A model generated the notes under the pieces. That model had not been told where the DNA came from and ran no database searches. It saw only the letters and a list, made by a program, of their open reading frames with translations. Shown here one piece after another: positions 26,265-34,778 of a stretch of 64,000 nucleotides of DNA. The first letter of the stretch is position 1. Every line of letters starts with the position of its first letter. This DNA is from DAIPKP01 sp964539095 (GTDB lineage: Bacteria; Synergistota; Synergistia; Synergistales; Aminiphilaceae), in NCBI GenBank assembly GCA_964539095.1, contig CAZIFL010000005.1, forward strand, positions 1 to 64,000, in the 5' to 3' direction. The position numbers were made by a program, and so were the translations under genes.

Positions 26265-29200
26265 TTTTAAAAGCTTCGGCCGCACCCACGATCTGGAACT
26301 GCATCCGGGCTTTACGGGGATTGTCGGCCCCAACGGAAGCGGCAAGAGCAATCTTCTTGATGCTCTCCGCTGGGTTCTGGGAGAGAACAACCCCTCCCGG
26401 CTCCGGATTACCCGGCAGAGTGACCTTATTTTTCAGGGGAGCCTCTCCCTTCCTCCGGGGAACCGCGCTATGGCCCGGATACGCCTTCACGAGGAGGGGC
26501 GGCAGTGCTTTCTTTCGCGTTCCGTGGATGAGAGTGGGGGCGCCGTGGAGATCGACGGCGATCGGAGCCGCCTCGGAGATCTGGATGAGGTGAAGCGGGA
26601 GTGGCATCTTGAGGGGGAACGCTTTGCCTTTATCGGCCAGGGAGAGGTGGCAGAGATCGTCCGCCAGCGCCCCAAAGAACGAAGGCTTCACTTGGAATCC
26701 CTCTTCGGCATCGATCTCTACCGAAAACGCCGGGACGAAGCGGCGGAGCGTCTTGAATCGGCTCTGGGAGAGCTGAAAAATCTGGATATGCTGGTGGCGG
26801 AGCTTTCCGGAAGAAGAGAGATCCTGCTTCCCGAGGCTGAGGTGGCCCGTAAAGTTCGCGCCCTCACGGAGGAGCTACTCTCCTGGCGCCGTCAGTTTTA
26901 CTGGGTTCGCCGAAGAGATCTGGAGATTTCCCGAGAGCGGATGCAGCATCTCGAAGTCTTTCAGGAGGGGGAGAAGATACTCCTGGAGGGTTGGATCCGT
27001 CGATGGGAATCCTATCTGCAGATCCAACAGAAGGAACTCGGGGAGCTGCGCCGGCGTTTCGGCCACCGCGAGCTTGTGATGGGGAGCCGGGGGAGTGCCC
27101 TCGAAGGGGTAAAACGTCGTATCGCCAGTGTGGGGGCGGGTTTCTCCCGAAGCAGGGAAAGCCTGAAGAATCTCGAACGTCAGACTGCCTCGGCTCTGCA
27201 GGAGCGCGCTACCCTGGAGGAGGAAAAAATCCTTCGGGAGAAGGCCCTTCAGGAGGTTCTCTGTCGGGAGGAGGATCTGCGGAGTCGCTATCAGGAGGCT
27301 CGGGAGGCGCTTCTGGGGCGTATGGACTCTGCCAATGCGGTACTGCAGGAGTCTGAAGAGATCCGGCACGCCCTGGGAGAGTGTGATGCCGAGGAGAGCA
27401 CCCTCAAAGGACGTCTCCAGGGGCTGGGGAAGCGTTTTCTGCGGCTTGGCGAAGCTTTTGGAAAAGAGGCGCAGGCGCTGCAGGAAAAGGATACACGTTT
27501 CTCCCAAACCTCTGCAAAGCTTGAACGTCTTCGAAAGGATGCCCAGGAGGCGGTAATCCGCCACGGAGATGCCTACGCCCTCTATCAGGATGCTCTCGGG
27601 GAGCTTCGTCGAGAGGAGCGGCTTCTTCGTGATCTGGAGGGGCGCATGGAAGATCTGCGGGATCGCCTTCAGGGTGAGATCTATCCCCGGCCGGTACAGC
27701 ACATTCTAGGGGCCTCCAAGCTCGGCCGCCTTCGGGGGAATCCTGTGGTGGCGGCGGAGACCTTTGAGGTGCCTTCGGAGTATCTTCAGGGGGTCGAAGC
27801 CTATCTCGGGGGGAGACTCTTCTGGCTTTTCGTACAGAATCTCGAAGAGGCTCAGGCCTGCATAGAGCAGCTTCGCAAGAGCAATAAGGGGCGGGCCACC
27901 TTTCTTCCGCTGGAGCAGGCCCGTAGAAAAACCCCTCTCCGGGGAGCCTCCCTCCCTTCGAAGGGGGTCTGCGGCTGGGCGGCGGATCTCATCACCCCCG
28001 TTGCCGCATGGGAGCCCTGTGTGATGCACCTTCTGGGGGATCTCCTTCTGGTGGAGGATTACGCCACCGGCACTGCCCTCGCCCGAAGCCGTTCCTCCTT
28101 TCCTTTAGCCACTCTGGCGGGGGATGTCTTTCTTCCCTCCGGGACGGTAAGCGGCGGAAGCTCGCGAACCCGTGAGGGGGCCATGGCGCTACGCCATGCT
28201 CTGGGAGCGGCGGAAAAGGAGCGGGAAGAGCACGCCCGGACGGTGCAGGACCTTACCTGGAGCATTCGGGAGGCGGAGGATCGGGAGCGTTTGGCGGCGC
28301 AGAAAAAGGATTCTCTCGGGGAGGAACTCCGAACCGTGGAGGCCCGCTTTCTTCAGGAGGAGCAGGAGTACCAGGGGTGCCGCCGCCGGCATGACCAGCT
28401 ACAGGAGGAGTATGAGGATGTGCAGCGGCTCCTTCAGGAGAGCGGCGGCAGAGTGGGCTTTCTCTGTGGCGAGAAAAAGAGCCTCCGCACCCGTCTGGAA
28501 AATCTCCCCCCCATCTCGGAAGAGCTTGAGGAGGAGCGGAAGGTTATGGAGCTTCAGAACGCCCTTGCTCTTGAGGAGGAACGTCGGAAGAATGCCGCAG
28601 CTCTTCTGGAGAGCCAGCAATCTGCCCTGGGGGATTTCGAGAGGCATCTCGAAACAGTCAGGGGAGAGCGGATCGCCATGGAGGAGCAGCTTCGGGGGGA
28701 GTATACCCAGCTTCAAGAGCTTGGGCGGGAGTTCCGAACCCTCTGGGAAGAACGGAAGGAACACGCTCTCTCTCGGGAGGAGGAGCGAGCCGCCATGGTT
28801 CTTCTGGAGCGGCGTATCGACCGGGGAAAAGAGAAAAAAGAGCGTGCCCGGGGGCGGTACGAAGAGCTTGGAAAGAGCGCCGAGCAGCTTCAAAACCAGA
28901 AGCGTGAGGTAGAACGGGAGCTGGAAGATCTTATCTCCCTTTGGGAGGAGGAATTTCCCTACCAAGATCGTCTTTTCGAAGAGGAGCACGCTTCGGAAGA
29001 TGGAGAGGAGCACGAAAGGCTTCGTCGGAAGATCCGTTTGCTGGAACGGGAGATCCGGAACTTCGGGGATGTGAATCTGGGGGCCCTCTCGGAGGTGGAA
29101 TCCCTGGAGGAGCGCATAGGCTTTCTGGGAGAGCAGATTGGGGATGTCCGAAAAGGGGCGGAGGAGATGCGCAGCTTTATCCGGGAGACGGATCGGCATG

Positions 29201-29688
29201 CGGGAGCCCTCTTTGCCAAGGCCCTGGAGGACATTGATGTGCGGTTTAACGGGCTCTTTCAGCGCCTCTTTGGAGGGGGGGAGGCCCGCCTCTCCTTCGG
29301 AGGCTTCCGGGGGGGAGAGCTTCCTCCCCCAGAGGATCTCTGGGATGCGGGGGTAGAGGTGGTGGCCCGTCCCCCTGGAAAGCAGCCCCAGCACCTGGGG
29401 CAGCTCTCGGGGGGGGAGCAGTCCCTTACGGGGATATCGCTGCTCTTTGCCGCCATGGAGATCGCCGGGGTTCCCCTGGCGGTGCTGGATGAGGTGGATG
29501 CCGCCCTGGACGAGGTGAATCTGCAGCGCTTTGCCCGGCTTGCCCGGGAGTACTCCGAGAGGCTGCAGATGATCGTCATGACCCACCGCCGGTATACCAT
29601 GGAGAAGGCAGATCTTCTCTATGGGGTTACCATGTCCGAGCCGGGGCTCTCCCAGGTGGTGGGGGTACGTTTGGAGGATTGGGAATGA
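26236..29688 (+). CDS. smc: Chromosome segregation ATPase SMC
   Basis: Condensin core protein that extrudes DNA loops and helps resolve chromosomes. The 1150-residue product has the Walker A GPNGSGKSN (about residues 32-40), a long coiled coil, a hinge domain (about 485-650, HILGASKLGRL... EAYLGGRLF), a second coiled coil, and the C-terminal ABC signature LSGGEQ with Walker B LAVLDEVDAALDE. The frame is open from 26143, but that N terminus lies inside the RNase gene. TTG 26236 is chosen because AAGGAG lies about 10 bases upstream and the protein then starts FIAQLHLRNFKSFG as in the family. It overlaps the RNase gene by 29 bases. Confidence 0.94.
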   Translation: MFIAQLHLRNFKSFGRTHDLELHPGFTGIVGPNGSGKSNLLDALRWVLGENNPSRLRITRQSDLIFQGSLSLPPGNRAMARIRLHEEGRQCFLSRSVDESGGAVEIDGDRSRLGDLDEVKREWHLEGERFAFIGQGEVAEIVRQRPKERRLHLESLFGIDLYRKRRDEAAERLESALGELKNLDMLVAELSGRREILLPEAEVARKVRALTEELLSWRRQFYWVRRRDLEISRERMQHLEVFQEGEKILLEGWIRRWESYLQIQQKELGELRRRFGHRELVMGSRGSALEGVKRRIASVGAGFSRSRESLKNLERQTASALQERATLEEEKILREKALQEVLCREEDLRSRYQEAREALLGRMDSANAVLQESEEIRHALGECDAEESTLKGRLQGLGKRFLRLGEAFGKEAQALQEKDTRFSQTSAKLERLRKDAQEAVIRHGDAYALYQDALGELRREERLLRDLEGRMEDLRDRLQGEIYPRPVQHILGASKLGRLRGNPVVAAETFEVPSEYLQGVEAYLGGRLFWLFVQNLEEAQACIEQLRKSNKGRATFLPLEQARRKTPLRGASLPSKGVCGWAADLITPVAAWEPCVMHLLGDLLLVEDYATGTALARSRSSFPLATLAGDVFLPSGTVSGGSSRTREGAMALRHALGAAEKEREEHARTVQDLTWSIREAEDRERLAAQKKDSLGEELRTVEARFLQEEQEYQGCRRRHDQLQEEYEDVQRLLQESGGRVGFLCGEKKSLRTRLENLPPISEELEEERKVMELQNALALEEERRKNAAALLESQQSALGDFERHLETVRGERIAMEEQLRGEYTQLQELGREFRTLWEERKEHALSREEERAAMVLLERRIDRGKEKKERARGRYEELGKSAEQLQNQKREVERELEDLISLWEEEFPYQDRLFEEEHASEDGEEHERLRRKIRLLEREIRNFGDVNLGALSEVESLEERIGFLGEQIGDVRKGAEEMRSFIRETDRHAGALFAKALEDIDVRFNGLFQRLFGGGEARLSFGGFRGGELPPPEDLWDAGVEVVARPPGKQPQHLGQLSGGEQSLTGISLLFAAMEIAGVPLAVLDEVDAALDEVNLQRFARLAREYSERLQMIVMTHRRYTMEKADLLYGVTMSEPGLSQVVGVRLEDWE

Positions 29689-30428
29689 TGCGAACCGCCG
29701 TGAATGATCTTCTCTATGGAGCCCTCAAGCTGGAGCAACCTCTCCGGGGATATCGGGTGAACATGGATTCGGTGCTCCTCGCCGCCTTTGCCCGAATCCG
29801 CACCGGGGATCGGGTCTTTGAGCTTGGGTGCGGATCTGGTGCTGTTCTTCTTATCCTTGGCTGGCGCTATCCCGATCTCGGGTCTCTCAAGGGGATCGAG
29901 ATTCAGGAGGAGATGGCCCAGATGGCGGTGCGCAATGCGGTGCGTAACGGTATGGAGGATCGCATCTCCATCGTTACGGGGGATCTCCGAAACCTGCGTT
30001 CCGGAGGCGAGGGGGGCTTCTGTACTGTGGTGGTGGGAAACCCCCCCTACGACGAAAAAAACCGAAGCCGTCCCTCCCCCGTGTCGGGGCAGGCGGTGTC
30101 CCGGCACGGAGCGGCCTGCACTCTGGAGGATGTTCTTGCGGGGGCCTCCCGGAGCCTTGCCCGGAAGGGGCGGTTCTACACCGTCTTTCGCGCAAGTCGT
30201 CTGGGGGAGCTTCTGGGAGGGCTTCTGAAGGTGCAGTTGCAGCCCAAGCGCATCCGGATGGTACACCCCGATCCTGCCTCGGAGGCCACGGTGGTGCTGG
30301 TGGAATCCGCCAAGGAGGGGGGGCCGGGGATGGTGGTGGAGCCTCCTCTCTGGATTCGGGATCGCCGGGGAGCCTTCTCGCCGGAGTATCTTTTTGCCTA
30401 TACCAGGGAGGGATGGATATGCCCCTGA
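29685..30428 (+). CDS. TrmN6-like tRNA/rRNA adenine-N6 methyltransferase
   Basis: A 247-residue class I SAM-dependent methyltransferase. The SAM-binding loop FELGCGSGAVLL and the catalytic NPPY motif, typical of N6-adenine or N-methyl transferases, are both present, and the leading segment LEQPLRGYRVNMDSVLLAAF matches the TrmN6 (YfiC) group that methylates A37 of tRNA1-Val in E. coli. The precise substrate here is inferred. ATG 29685 overlaps the smc stop (ATGATG), with GGAGG ahead. It overlaps rsmI by 10 bases, and the pair is a common arrangement in Firmicutes-like genomes. Confidence 0.85.
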   Translation: MMRTAVNDLLYGALKLEQPLRGYRVNMDSVLLAAFARIRTGDRVFELGCGSGAVLLILGWRYPDLGSLKGIEIQEEMAQMAVRNAVRNGMEDRISIVTGDLRNLRSGGEGGFCTVVVGNPPYDEKNRSRPSPVSGQAVSRHGAACTLEDVLAGASRSLARKGRFYTVFRASRLGELLGGLLKVQLQPKRIRMVHPDPASEATVVLVESAKEGGPGMVVEPPLWIRDRRGAFSPEYLFAYTREGWICP

Positions 30429-31240
30429 TCGTGGTCCCCACACCCATCGGCAATCTGGAGGATATCACCCTTCGGAGCCTTCGGGCCCTGCGCTCTGCAG
30501 ATTGTATCGCCTGTGAGGATACCCGGAGAACCCGGATTCTCTGCACCCGGTATGCCCTTAAAAAAACCCTTCTCTCCTATCACGAACACAACGAACGGGG
30601 GAGAACCGAGCAGATCCTCGGATATCTCCGGGAGGGCAAAACCGTGGCTCTCGTTTCGGATGCGGGAACTCCGGGAATCTCCGACCCCGGAGAGGTGCTT
30701 CTTCGGGAGGTCATCGCCCAGGGGCTCCCCCTGGAGATTCTGCCAGGCCCTACTGCCCTTATTCCGGGGCTTCTCTACTCGGGATTGCCCGCCCGCCCCT
30801 TTCTCTTTGCGGGATTTTTGAGTGACAAAAAATCTGAACGAAAAAAAGAACTCGAAAAGCTCGAACCCCTGGAGGTCACCCTTATCTTCTACCTCTCCCC
30901 CCACAAGGCTGTAGCCCATCTTGAGGATCTGGAGGCTCTTCTGGGGAACCGCCCCGCCGCTCTGGTGCGCGAGATCAGCAAGATCCACGAGGAGGTGCTC
31001 CGCTTTACTTTGGGAGAACTCCGGGGACGAGGAGAGGAGACTCCCTTTCGGGGGGAGCTGGTGCTGGTGGTGGAAGGGAAGCAGCCCGAGCCCCCTTCGG
31101 AAGATCTCTGGCTGGAAAAAATGGAGGAGCTGCTCCTCCAGGAACGTTCTCCCAGGGACATCGTGCAGGAAATTTCCGAAATGTATGGAGTTCCTAAAAA
31201 CGCCATAAAAAACGCCCTCTTCTCCCGGAAGAGCCGTTAA
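30419..31240 (+). CDS. rsmI: 16S rRNA (cytidine1402-2'-O)-methyltransferase
   Basis: 2'-O-methylates C1402 in the decoding centre of 16S rRNA. The 273-residue protein opens with the diagnostic VVPTPIGNLEDITLR, then EDTRRTRILC, and the SDAGTPGISDPG block of the tetrapyrrole-methylase fold, with the late FYLSPHK motif. ATG 30419 is preferred over ATG 30413 because GGGAGGG is then at normal spacing. The gene lies 14 bases ahead of metG and probably shares a transcript with smc and the TrmN6-like gene. Confidence 0.95.
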   Translation: MPLIVVPTPIGNLEDITLRSLRALRSADCIACEDTRRTRILCTRYALKKTLLSYHEHNERGRTEQILGYLREGKTVALVSDAGTPGISDPGEVLLREVIAQGLPLEILPGPTALIPGLLYSGLPARPFLFAGFLSDKKSERKKELEKLEPLEVTLIFYLSPHKAVAHLEDLEALLGNRPAALVREISKIHEEVLRFTLGELRGRGEETPFRGELVLVVEGKQPEPPSEDLWLEKMEELLLQERSPRDIVQEISEMYGVPKNAIKNALFSRKSR

Positions 31241-31254
31241 AGGAGGATTTTATA

Positions 31255-33180
31255 ATGAGTGGAACCTTTTATATCACCACCCCGATTTACTATGTCAACG
31301 ATGTGCCTCATATCGGTCACGCCTACACCACTGTGGCGGCGGATGCTCTTGCCCGTTTTTCTGCCCTGTGCGGGGAGAACTCCTATTTTCTCACCGGCAC
31401 GGATGAGCACGGCCAGAAGATTCTTCGCTCCGCCGAGGCCAAAGGGATGACCGCCCAGGAGCTGGCGGACAAAACGGTGGTGAACTTTCAGGAACTCTGG
31501 AAGGTTCTCAATATCCGGCATGATGACTTTATCCGCACCACCGAGAAGCGCCACGAAAAGGTGGTGCAGGCCATCTTTTCCCGCCTTCTGGAGCAGGGGG
31601 ATATCTACAAAGGAACCTACGAGGGGCTCTACTGCGTGCCCTGCGAGACCTACGTTCCCGAGGCCCAGATGGGGGAGGGGCAGAGCTGTCCCGACTGCGG
31701 GCGCAAGCTCGAAAAGATGACCGAGGAGAGCTATTTCTTCCGGCTCTCCAAATATGCGGAGCCCCTTCTGGAGTACTACGAAAAGAACCCCCAGGCCATT
31801 CTTCCCAAGGGGCGGCGGAACGAGATCATAAGCTTTCTCCAGGGAGGGCTGCTGGATCAGTCCATCTCCCGTACTACCATCCGCTGGGGTGTTCCCGTCC
31901 CCGGAGATGACAGGCACGTGGTCTACGTGTGGTTCGATGCCCTTATCAACTACCTCTCTGCCCTGGACTACCCCGAGGAGGGGGGGAAGTGGCAGACCTA
32001 CTGGCCCGAGGTGCACCATCTGGTGGGAAAGGATATCATCCGCTTTCACAGCGTGATCTGGCCCGCCATGCTCCTTGCCCTGGGGCTCAACCCTCCGGTG
32101 CGGGTCTTCGCCCACGGCTGGTGGACCGTGGAGGGGGACAAAATGTCCAAATCCAAGGGAAATGTGGTGGACCCCTTCGAGATGGTGGATCTTTACGGGG
32201 CGGACGCCTTCCGCTACTTCCTCCTTCGAGAGGTCCCCTTCGGGGTGGATGGAGACTTCTCCGAAAAAGCTCTGGCGGGGCGAATTAACAGCGATCTCGC
32301 CAACGACCTTGGTAACCTTCTCAACCGTACTCTTCAGATGATCGAGAAAAACTGCGATGGAAAAATTCCTCCGGTGGAGCAGCAGGAGCCCCTGGATGAG
32401 GAGCTGAAAAAAGTTATCTGTGACACCGTGGCCGCTCTGAAGGGACACATGCAGCTTTTTGCCCTGGACGAAGCGTTGAAGGATCTCTGGGCTCTGGTGC
32501 GCCGGGGGAACAAATATATCGACGAAACCATGCCCTGGAAGCTCGCCAAGGATGGAGACCTTCCGCGGCTGAACACGGTGCTGCACACCCTCTGTCAGGT
32601 TCTCCGAACCGCGGCGATTCTGGTATCCCCCTTCATGCCCTCCACAGCGCAGAAGATGGAGGAGCAGCTCGGCCTGAAGGATCTTCTTCAGGTGGGGCGG
32701 GATGCTTTTTGCTGGGATGCAGGCATTACGGGAGCCTCGGTGCACAAGGGAGATGTCCTCTTTCCCCGGATCGACCTCAAGATCTGGGAGGAGGAGAAGG
32801 CCGCCCGGGATGCCAAAAAGGGATTGCTCCCCGACCCGGGAAATCACGAGGAAGAAATTGCCATCGAAGACTTTAAAAAGGTAGAGATGCGGGTGGCCAA
32901 AATCCTCCAGGTGGAGGAGGTAAAGAAGGCGGATCGGCTCTATAAGCTTCTGGTAGACCTGGGGTACGAGCGCCGCACCATCGTCTCCAGCATTCGGGAG
33001 TTCTTTACCCCGGAAGAGTTGGAGGGAAAGACCATCATCGTGATCTGCAACCTCAAGCCCGCAAAGTTCCGGGGAATCGAGAGCCACGGTATGCTCTGCG
33101 CCGCCGAGAGCGAAGACGGCAAAACCCTTTCCCTCCTTACCCTGGATACGGAGCTGCCTCCGGGGATGCGAGTGCATTAG
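31255..33180 (+). CDS. metG: Methionyl-tRNA synthetase
   Basis: Charges tRNA-Met for initiation and elongation. The 641-residue protein has the HIGH motif (PHIGHAYTTVAADALARF), a zinc knuckle with two CxxC-like pairs (CVPC... CPDC), the KMSKSKGNVVD loop, an anticodon-binding helical domain and a C-terminal EMAP/Trbp111-type tRNA-binding domain (from about residue 540, FKKVEMRVAKILQVEEV). This MetG2-like length with appended OB domain is common. The SD AAAGGAGG precedes the ATG. Downstream, before tatD, an accessory islet interrupts the expected metG-tatD adjacency. Confidence 0.98.
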   Translation: MSGTFYITTPIYYVNDVPHIGHAYTTVAADALARFSALCGENSYFLTGTDEHGQKILRSAEAKGMTAQELADKTVVNFQELWKVLNIRHDDFIRTTEKRHEKVVQAIFSRLLEQGDIYKGTYEGLYCVPCETYVPEAQMGEGQSCPDCGRKLEKMTEESYFFRLSKYAEPLLEYYEKNPQAILPKGRRNEIISFLQGGLLDQSISRTTIRWGVPVPGDDRHVVYVWFDALINYLSALDYPEEGGKWQTYWPEVHHLVGKDIIRFHSVIWPAMLLALGLNPPVRVFAHGWWTVEGDKMSKSKGNVVDPFEMVDLYGADAFRYFLLREVPFGVDGDFSEKALAGRINSDLANDLGNLLNRTLQMIEKNCDGKIPPVEQQEPLDEELKKVICDTVAALKGHMQLFALDEALKDLWALVRRGNKYIDETMPWKLAKDGDLPRLNTVLHTLCQVLRTAAILVSPFMPSTAQKMEEQLGLKDLLQVGRDAFCWDAGITGASVHKGDVLFPRIDLKIWEEEKAARDAKKGLLPDPGNHEEEIAIEDFKKVEMRVAKILQVEEVKKADRLYKLLVDLGYERRTIVSSIREFFTPEELEGKTIIVICNLKPAKFRGIESHGMLCAAESEDGKTLSLLTLDTELPPGMRVH

Positions 33181-33200
33181 AGACAAGGGGAGGGCCCTTG

Positions 33201-33290
33201 ATGAAAGACGCAGGCACGAAGCTTACAGCAAAGCTCCCCCTGGTGCCCAAAAAGCAGCTTTTTCCGTCTCTTGACGAGGTGCGAAAATGA
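33201..33290 (+). CDS. Micro-ORF upstream of the RhuM gene (29 aa), hypothetical
   Basis: ATG 33201 to TGA 33288-33290, preceded by AAGGGGAGGG at good spacing and overlapping the RhuM start by four bases (ATGA). The basic peptide starts MKDAGTKLTAKLPLVPKKQ. I do not recognise a family. It may be a leader peptide coupling translation to RhuM, or the surviving 3' end of a truncated accessory gene. The SD and the overlap are seen; the role is unknown. Confidence 0.4.
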   Translation: MKDAGTKLTAKLPLVPKKQLFPSLDEVRK

Positions 33291-34294
33291 CGCAACTTAT
33301 CCTCTACACCAGCGAAGACGGGCAAAGCCGGGTGCAACTGCGGGCCGATCAGGGTACGGTGTGGCTCAGTCAGCTGGAAATGGCGGAGCTTTTTCTTACC
33401 ACGAAGCAGAATATTGCCAAGCATCTGAAGGCCATTTTCACCGAGAACGAATTGAGCGAGGAAGCAGTTGTCAACCAATGGTTGACAACTGCCGCCGACG
33501 GCAAGAATTACCGGGTAACGCACTATAATCTGGATGCCATTCTCGCCGTGGGGTATCGCGTGCGCTCGCTCCGGGGCGTGCAGTTCCGCCGCTGGGCCAG
33601 CACCGTGCTGACGGAGTATCTTCGCAAGGGTTTTGCCATGGATGACGAGCGGTTGAAGAACCCCGACGGCCGCCCGGACTATTTCGACGAGATGCTGGCA
33701 CGTATCCGCGATATTCGTGCCTCGGAGAAGCGCTTCTATCAAAAAGTGCGGGATCTCTTTGCCCTGGCTGTGGATTACGACAAGACCGATCAGGCCACCC
33801 AGCAGTTTTTTGCCGCCGTGCAAAACCTACTGCTCTACGCTGTCACGCAGCGGACCGCTGCCGAAATCATCCTCCACCGTGCGGACCCGGCGGATGCCCA
33901 TTTCGGCTTGCTGACCTGGAAGGGTAGCCGGGTGCGCAAGCAGGATATTCTGGTGGCCAAAAACTACCTGACCGAGGAGGAACTCGACACACTTAACCGT
34001 CTGGTGGTTATCTTTCTTGAAACCGCGGAATTGCGGGCCAAGCGGCAAACTGTCACCAGCATGGCCTTCTGGCGCGAGAACGTTGTGCAGATTCTGGCTG
34101 CCAACGGCTTTCCCCTGTTGGAGGGGGCAGGATCGGTCAGTCATGCCCGCATGGAGCAGCAGATCACCCCGCTGTTTCTGGACTACGAGCAACGCCGTAC
34201 ATCCGGGGAAGCCCAGGCTGCGGATGCCCAGGATGAGGCGGAGCTGAAAGCGTTGGAAAACAGGATCAAGGATCGCAAGGAGGCGGAGGCATGA
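33287..34294 (+). CDS. RhuM family protein (virulence/R-M associated)
   Basis: A 335-residue RhuM family protein. The N terminus has a helix-turn-helix-like block (WLSQLEMAELFLTTKQNIAKH), then the diagnostic YNLDAILAVGYRVRSLRGVQFRRWA segment followed by LRKGFAMDDERLKN, and a C-terminal Fic/DOC-adjacent-like helical region with an acidic tail. RhuM is named from a Salmonella pathogenicity island gene. Homologues occur widely in mobile islands and inside type I restriction loci, often near hsdS or hsdM. The biochemical function is not established. Here no hsd genes remain. Both ends overlap small ORFs by four bases, and the islet looks horizontally acquired (inference). Confidence 0.88.
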   Translation: MTQLILYTSEDGQSRVQLRADQGTVWLSQLEMAELFLTTKQNIAKHLKAIFTENELSEEAVVNQWLTTAADGKNYRVTHYNLDAILAVGYRVRSLRGVQFRRWASTVLTEYLRKGFAMDDERLKNPDGRPDYFDEMLARIRDIRASEKRFYQKVRDLFALAVDYDKTDQATQQFFAAVQNLLLYAVTQRTAAEIILHRADPADAHFGLLTWKGSRVRKQDILVAKNYLTEEELDTLNRLVVIFLETAELRAKRQTVTSMAFWRENVVQILAANGFPLLEGAGSVSHARMEQQITPLFLDYEQRRTSGEAQAADAQDEAELKALENRIKDRKEAEA

Positions 34295-34356
34295 CCGAAC
34301 AGGAGAACTGGGATTGCCTCTTCTGCGGCAAACCAAAAGCCTCGGAGCTTTCATAG
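34291..34356 (+). CDS. Micro-ORF after the RhuM gene (21 aa), likely truncated
   Basis: ATG 34291 overlaps the RhuM stop (ATGA), with AGGAGGCGGAGGC just upstream as a strong SD. It ends at TAG 34354-34356. The peptide contains WDCLFCGKPK, a CxxC pair reminiscent of a zinc knuckle start, but is too short to identify. The coupling to RhuM suggests it was the start of a genuine downstream gene, now cut off near 34356 where a DUF4160-like frame begins. The family is unknown. Confidence 0.35.
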   Translation: MTEQENWDCLFCGKPKASELS

Positions 34357-34357
34357 A

Positions 34358-34480
34358 GTGCCACATGTCAGGGTTAGTTCGAGGAGATTCAATGATTCCG
34401 ATCTGCGAGCCCTTCAGAAGCTTGTGGAGGAGAATGAGGATGCGATCATGGAGGCGCGGAATGACTACTTTAGTGCTTGA
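34358..34480 (+). pseudogene. N-terminally truncated DUF4160 gene fragment
   Basis: In the frame ending at TGA 34478-34480, translation from about 34370 gives RVSSRRFNDSDLRALQKLVE and ends IMEARNDYFSA. This resembles the C-terminal half of DUF4160 proteins (SGGFS-DLRRIQKLVEE-LLEAWNEYF pattern). The N-terminal catalytic-like half is missing. It directly precedes a DUF2442 gene, its usual partner in a suspected toxin-antitoxin pair. The call is by motif pattern only. GTG 34358 is a possible residual start. Confidence 0.55.
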
Positions 34481-34772
34481 ACGCGATGTGTTTGCTGGGG
34501 AGGTCTTTTTTTCCGAAGACGCCATGAGCATCTCTCTTGATGACGGGAGGACCATCTCGGTGCCCTTGGCCTGGTATCCCCGCCTTCTCTGTGGAACGCC
34601 GAAGGAGCGCGAGCATTTCGAGCTGATCGGTGATGGCGAAGGGATACACTGGCCGGGTCTCGACGAGGATATCAGCGTTGAAAATGTTCTGGGGGGGCGC
34701 CGTTCTGCGGAATCCTCCCCTTCGCTGACCCGCTGGAAGGAGCGCCGTGAAACATTGAGGAAGGATTGTTAG
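34461..34772 (+). CDS. DUF2442 domain-containing protein
   Basis: A 103-residue protein with the typical DUF2442 strands: a start MTTLVLERDVFAGEVFFSED, then ISLDDGRTISVPLAWYPRLL and GEGIHWPGLDEDISVENVL. ATG 34461 has GGAGGCG just ahead and overlaps the end of the DUF4160 remnant. An in-frame upstream opening from 34314 has no SD and is rejected. DUF2442-DUF4160 pairs are considered candidate toxin-antitoxin modules, with DUF2442 the likely DNA-binding or neutralising partner. With its partner decayed, this may be an orphan. The function is unproven. Confidence 0.85.
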   Translation: MTTLVLERDVFAGEVFFSEDAMSISLDDGRTISVPLAWYPRLLCGTPKEREHFELIGDGEGIHWPGLDEDISVENVLGGRRSAESSPSLTRWKERRETLRKDC

Positions 34773-34778
34773 AACATT

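Noticed and set aside
31237..33186. Minus-strand 649-codon frame over metG
   Set aside because: It is the mirror of the metG reading frame with no SD and no recognisable domain.
34314..34772. DUF2442 gene starting at 34314
   Set aside because: That start lies upstream of the DUF4160 remnant without an SD; ATG 34461 with GGAGGCG gives the family length.
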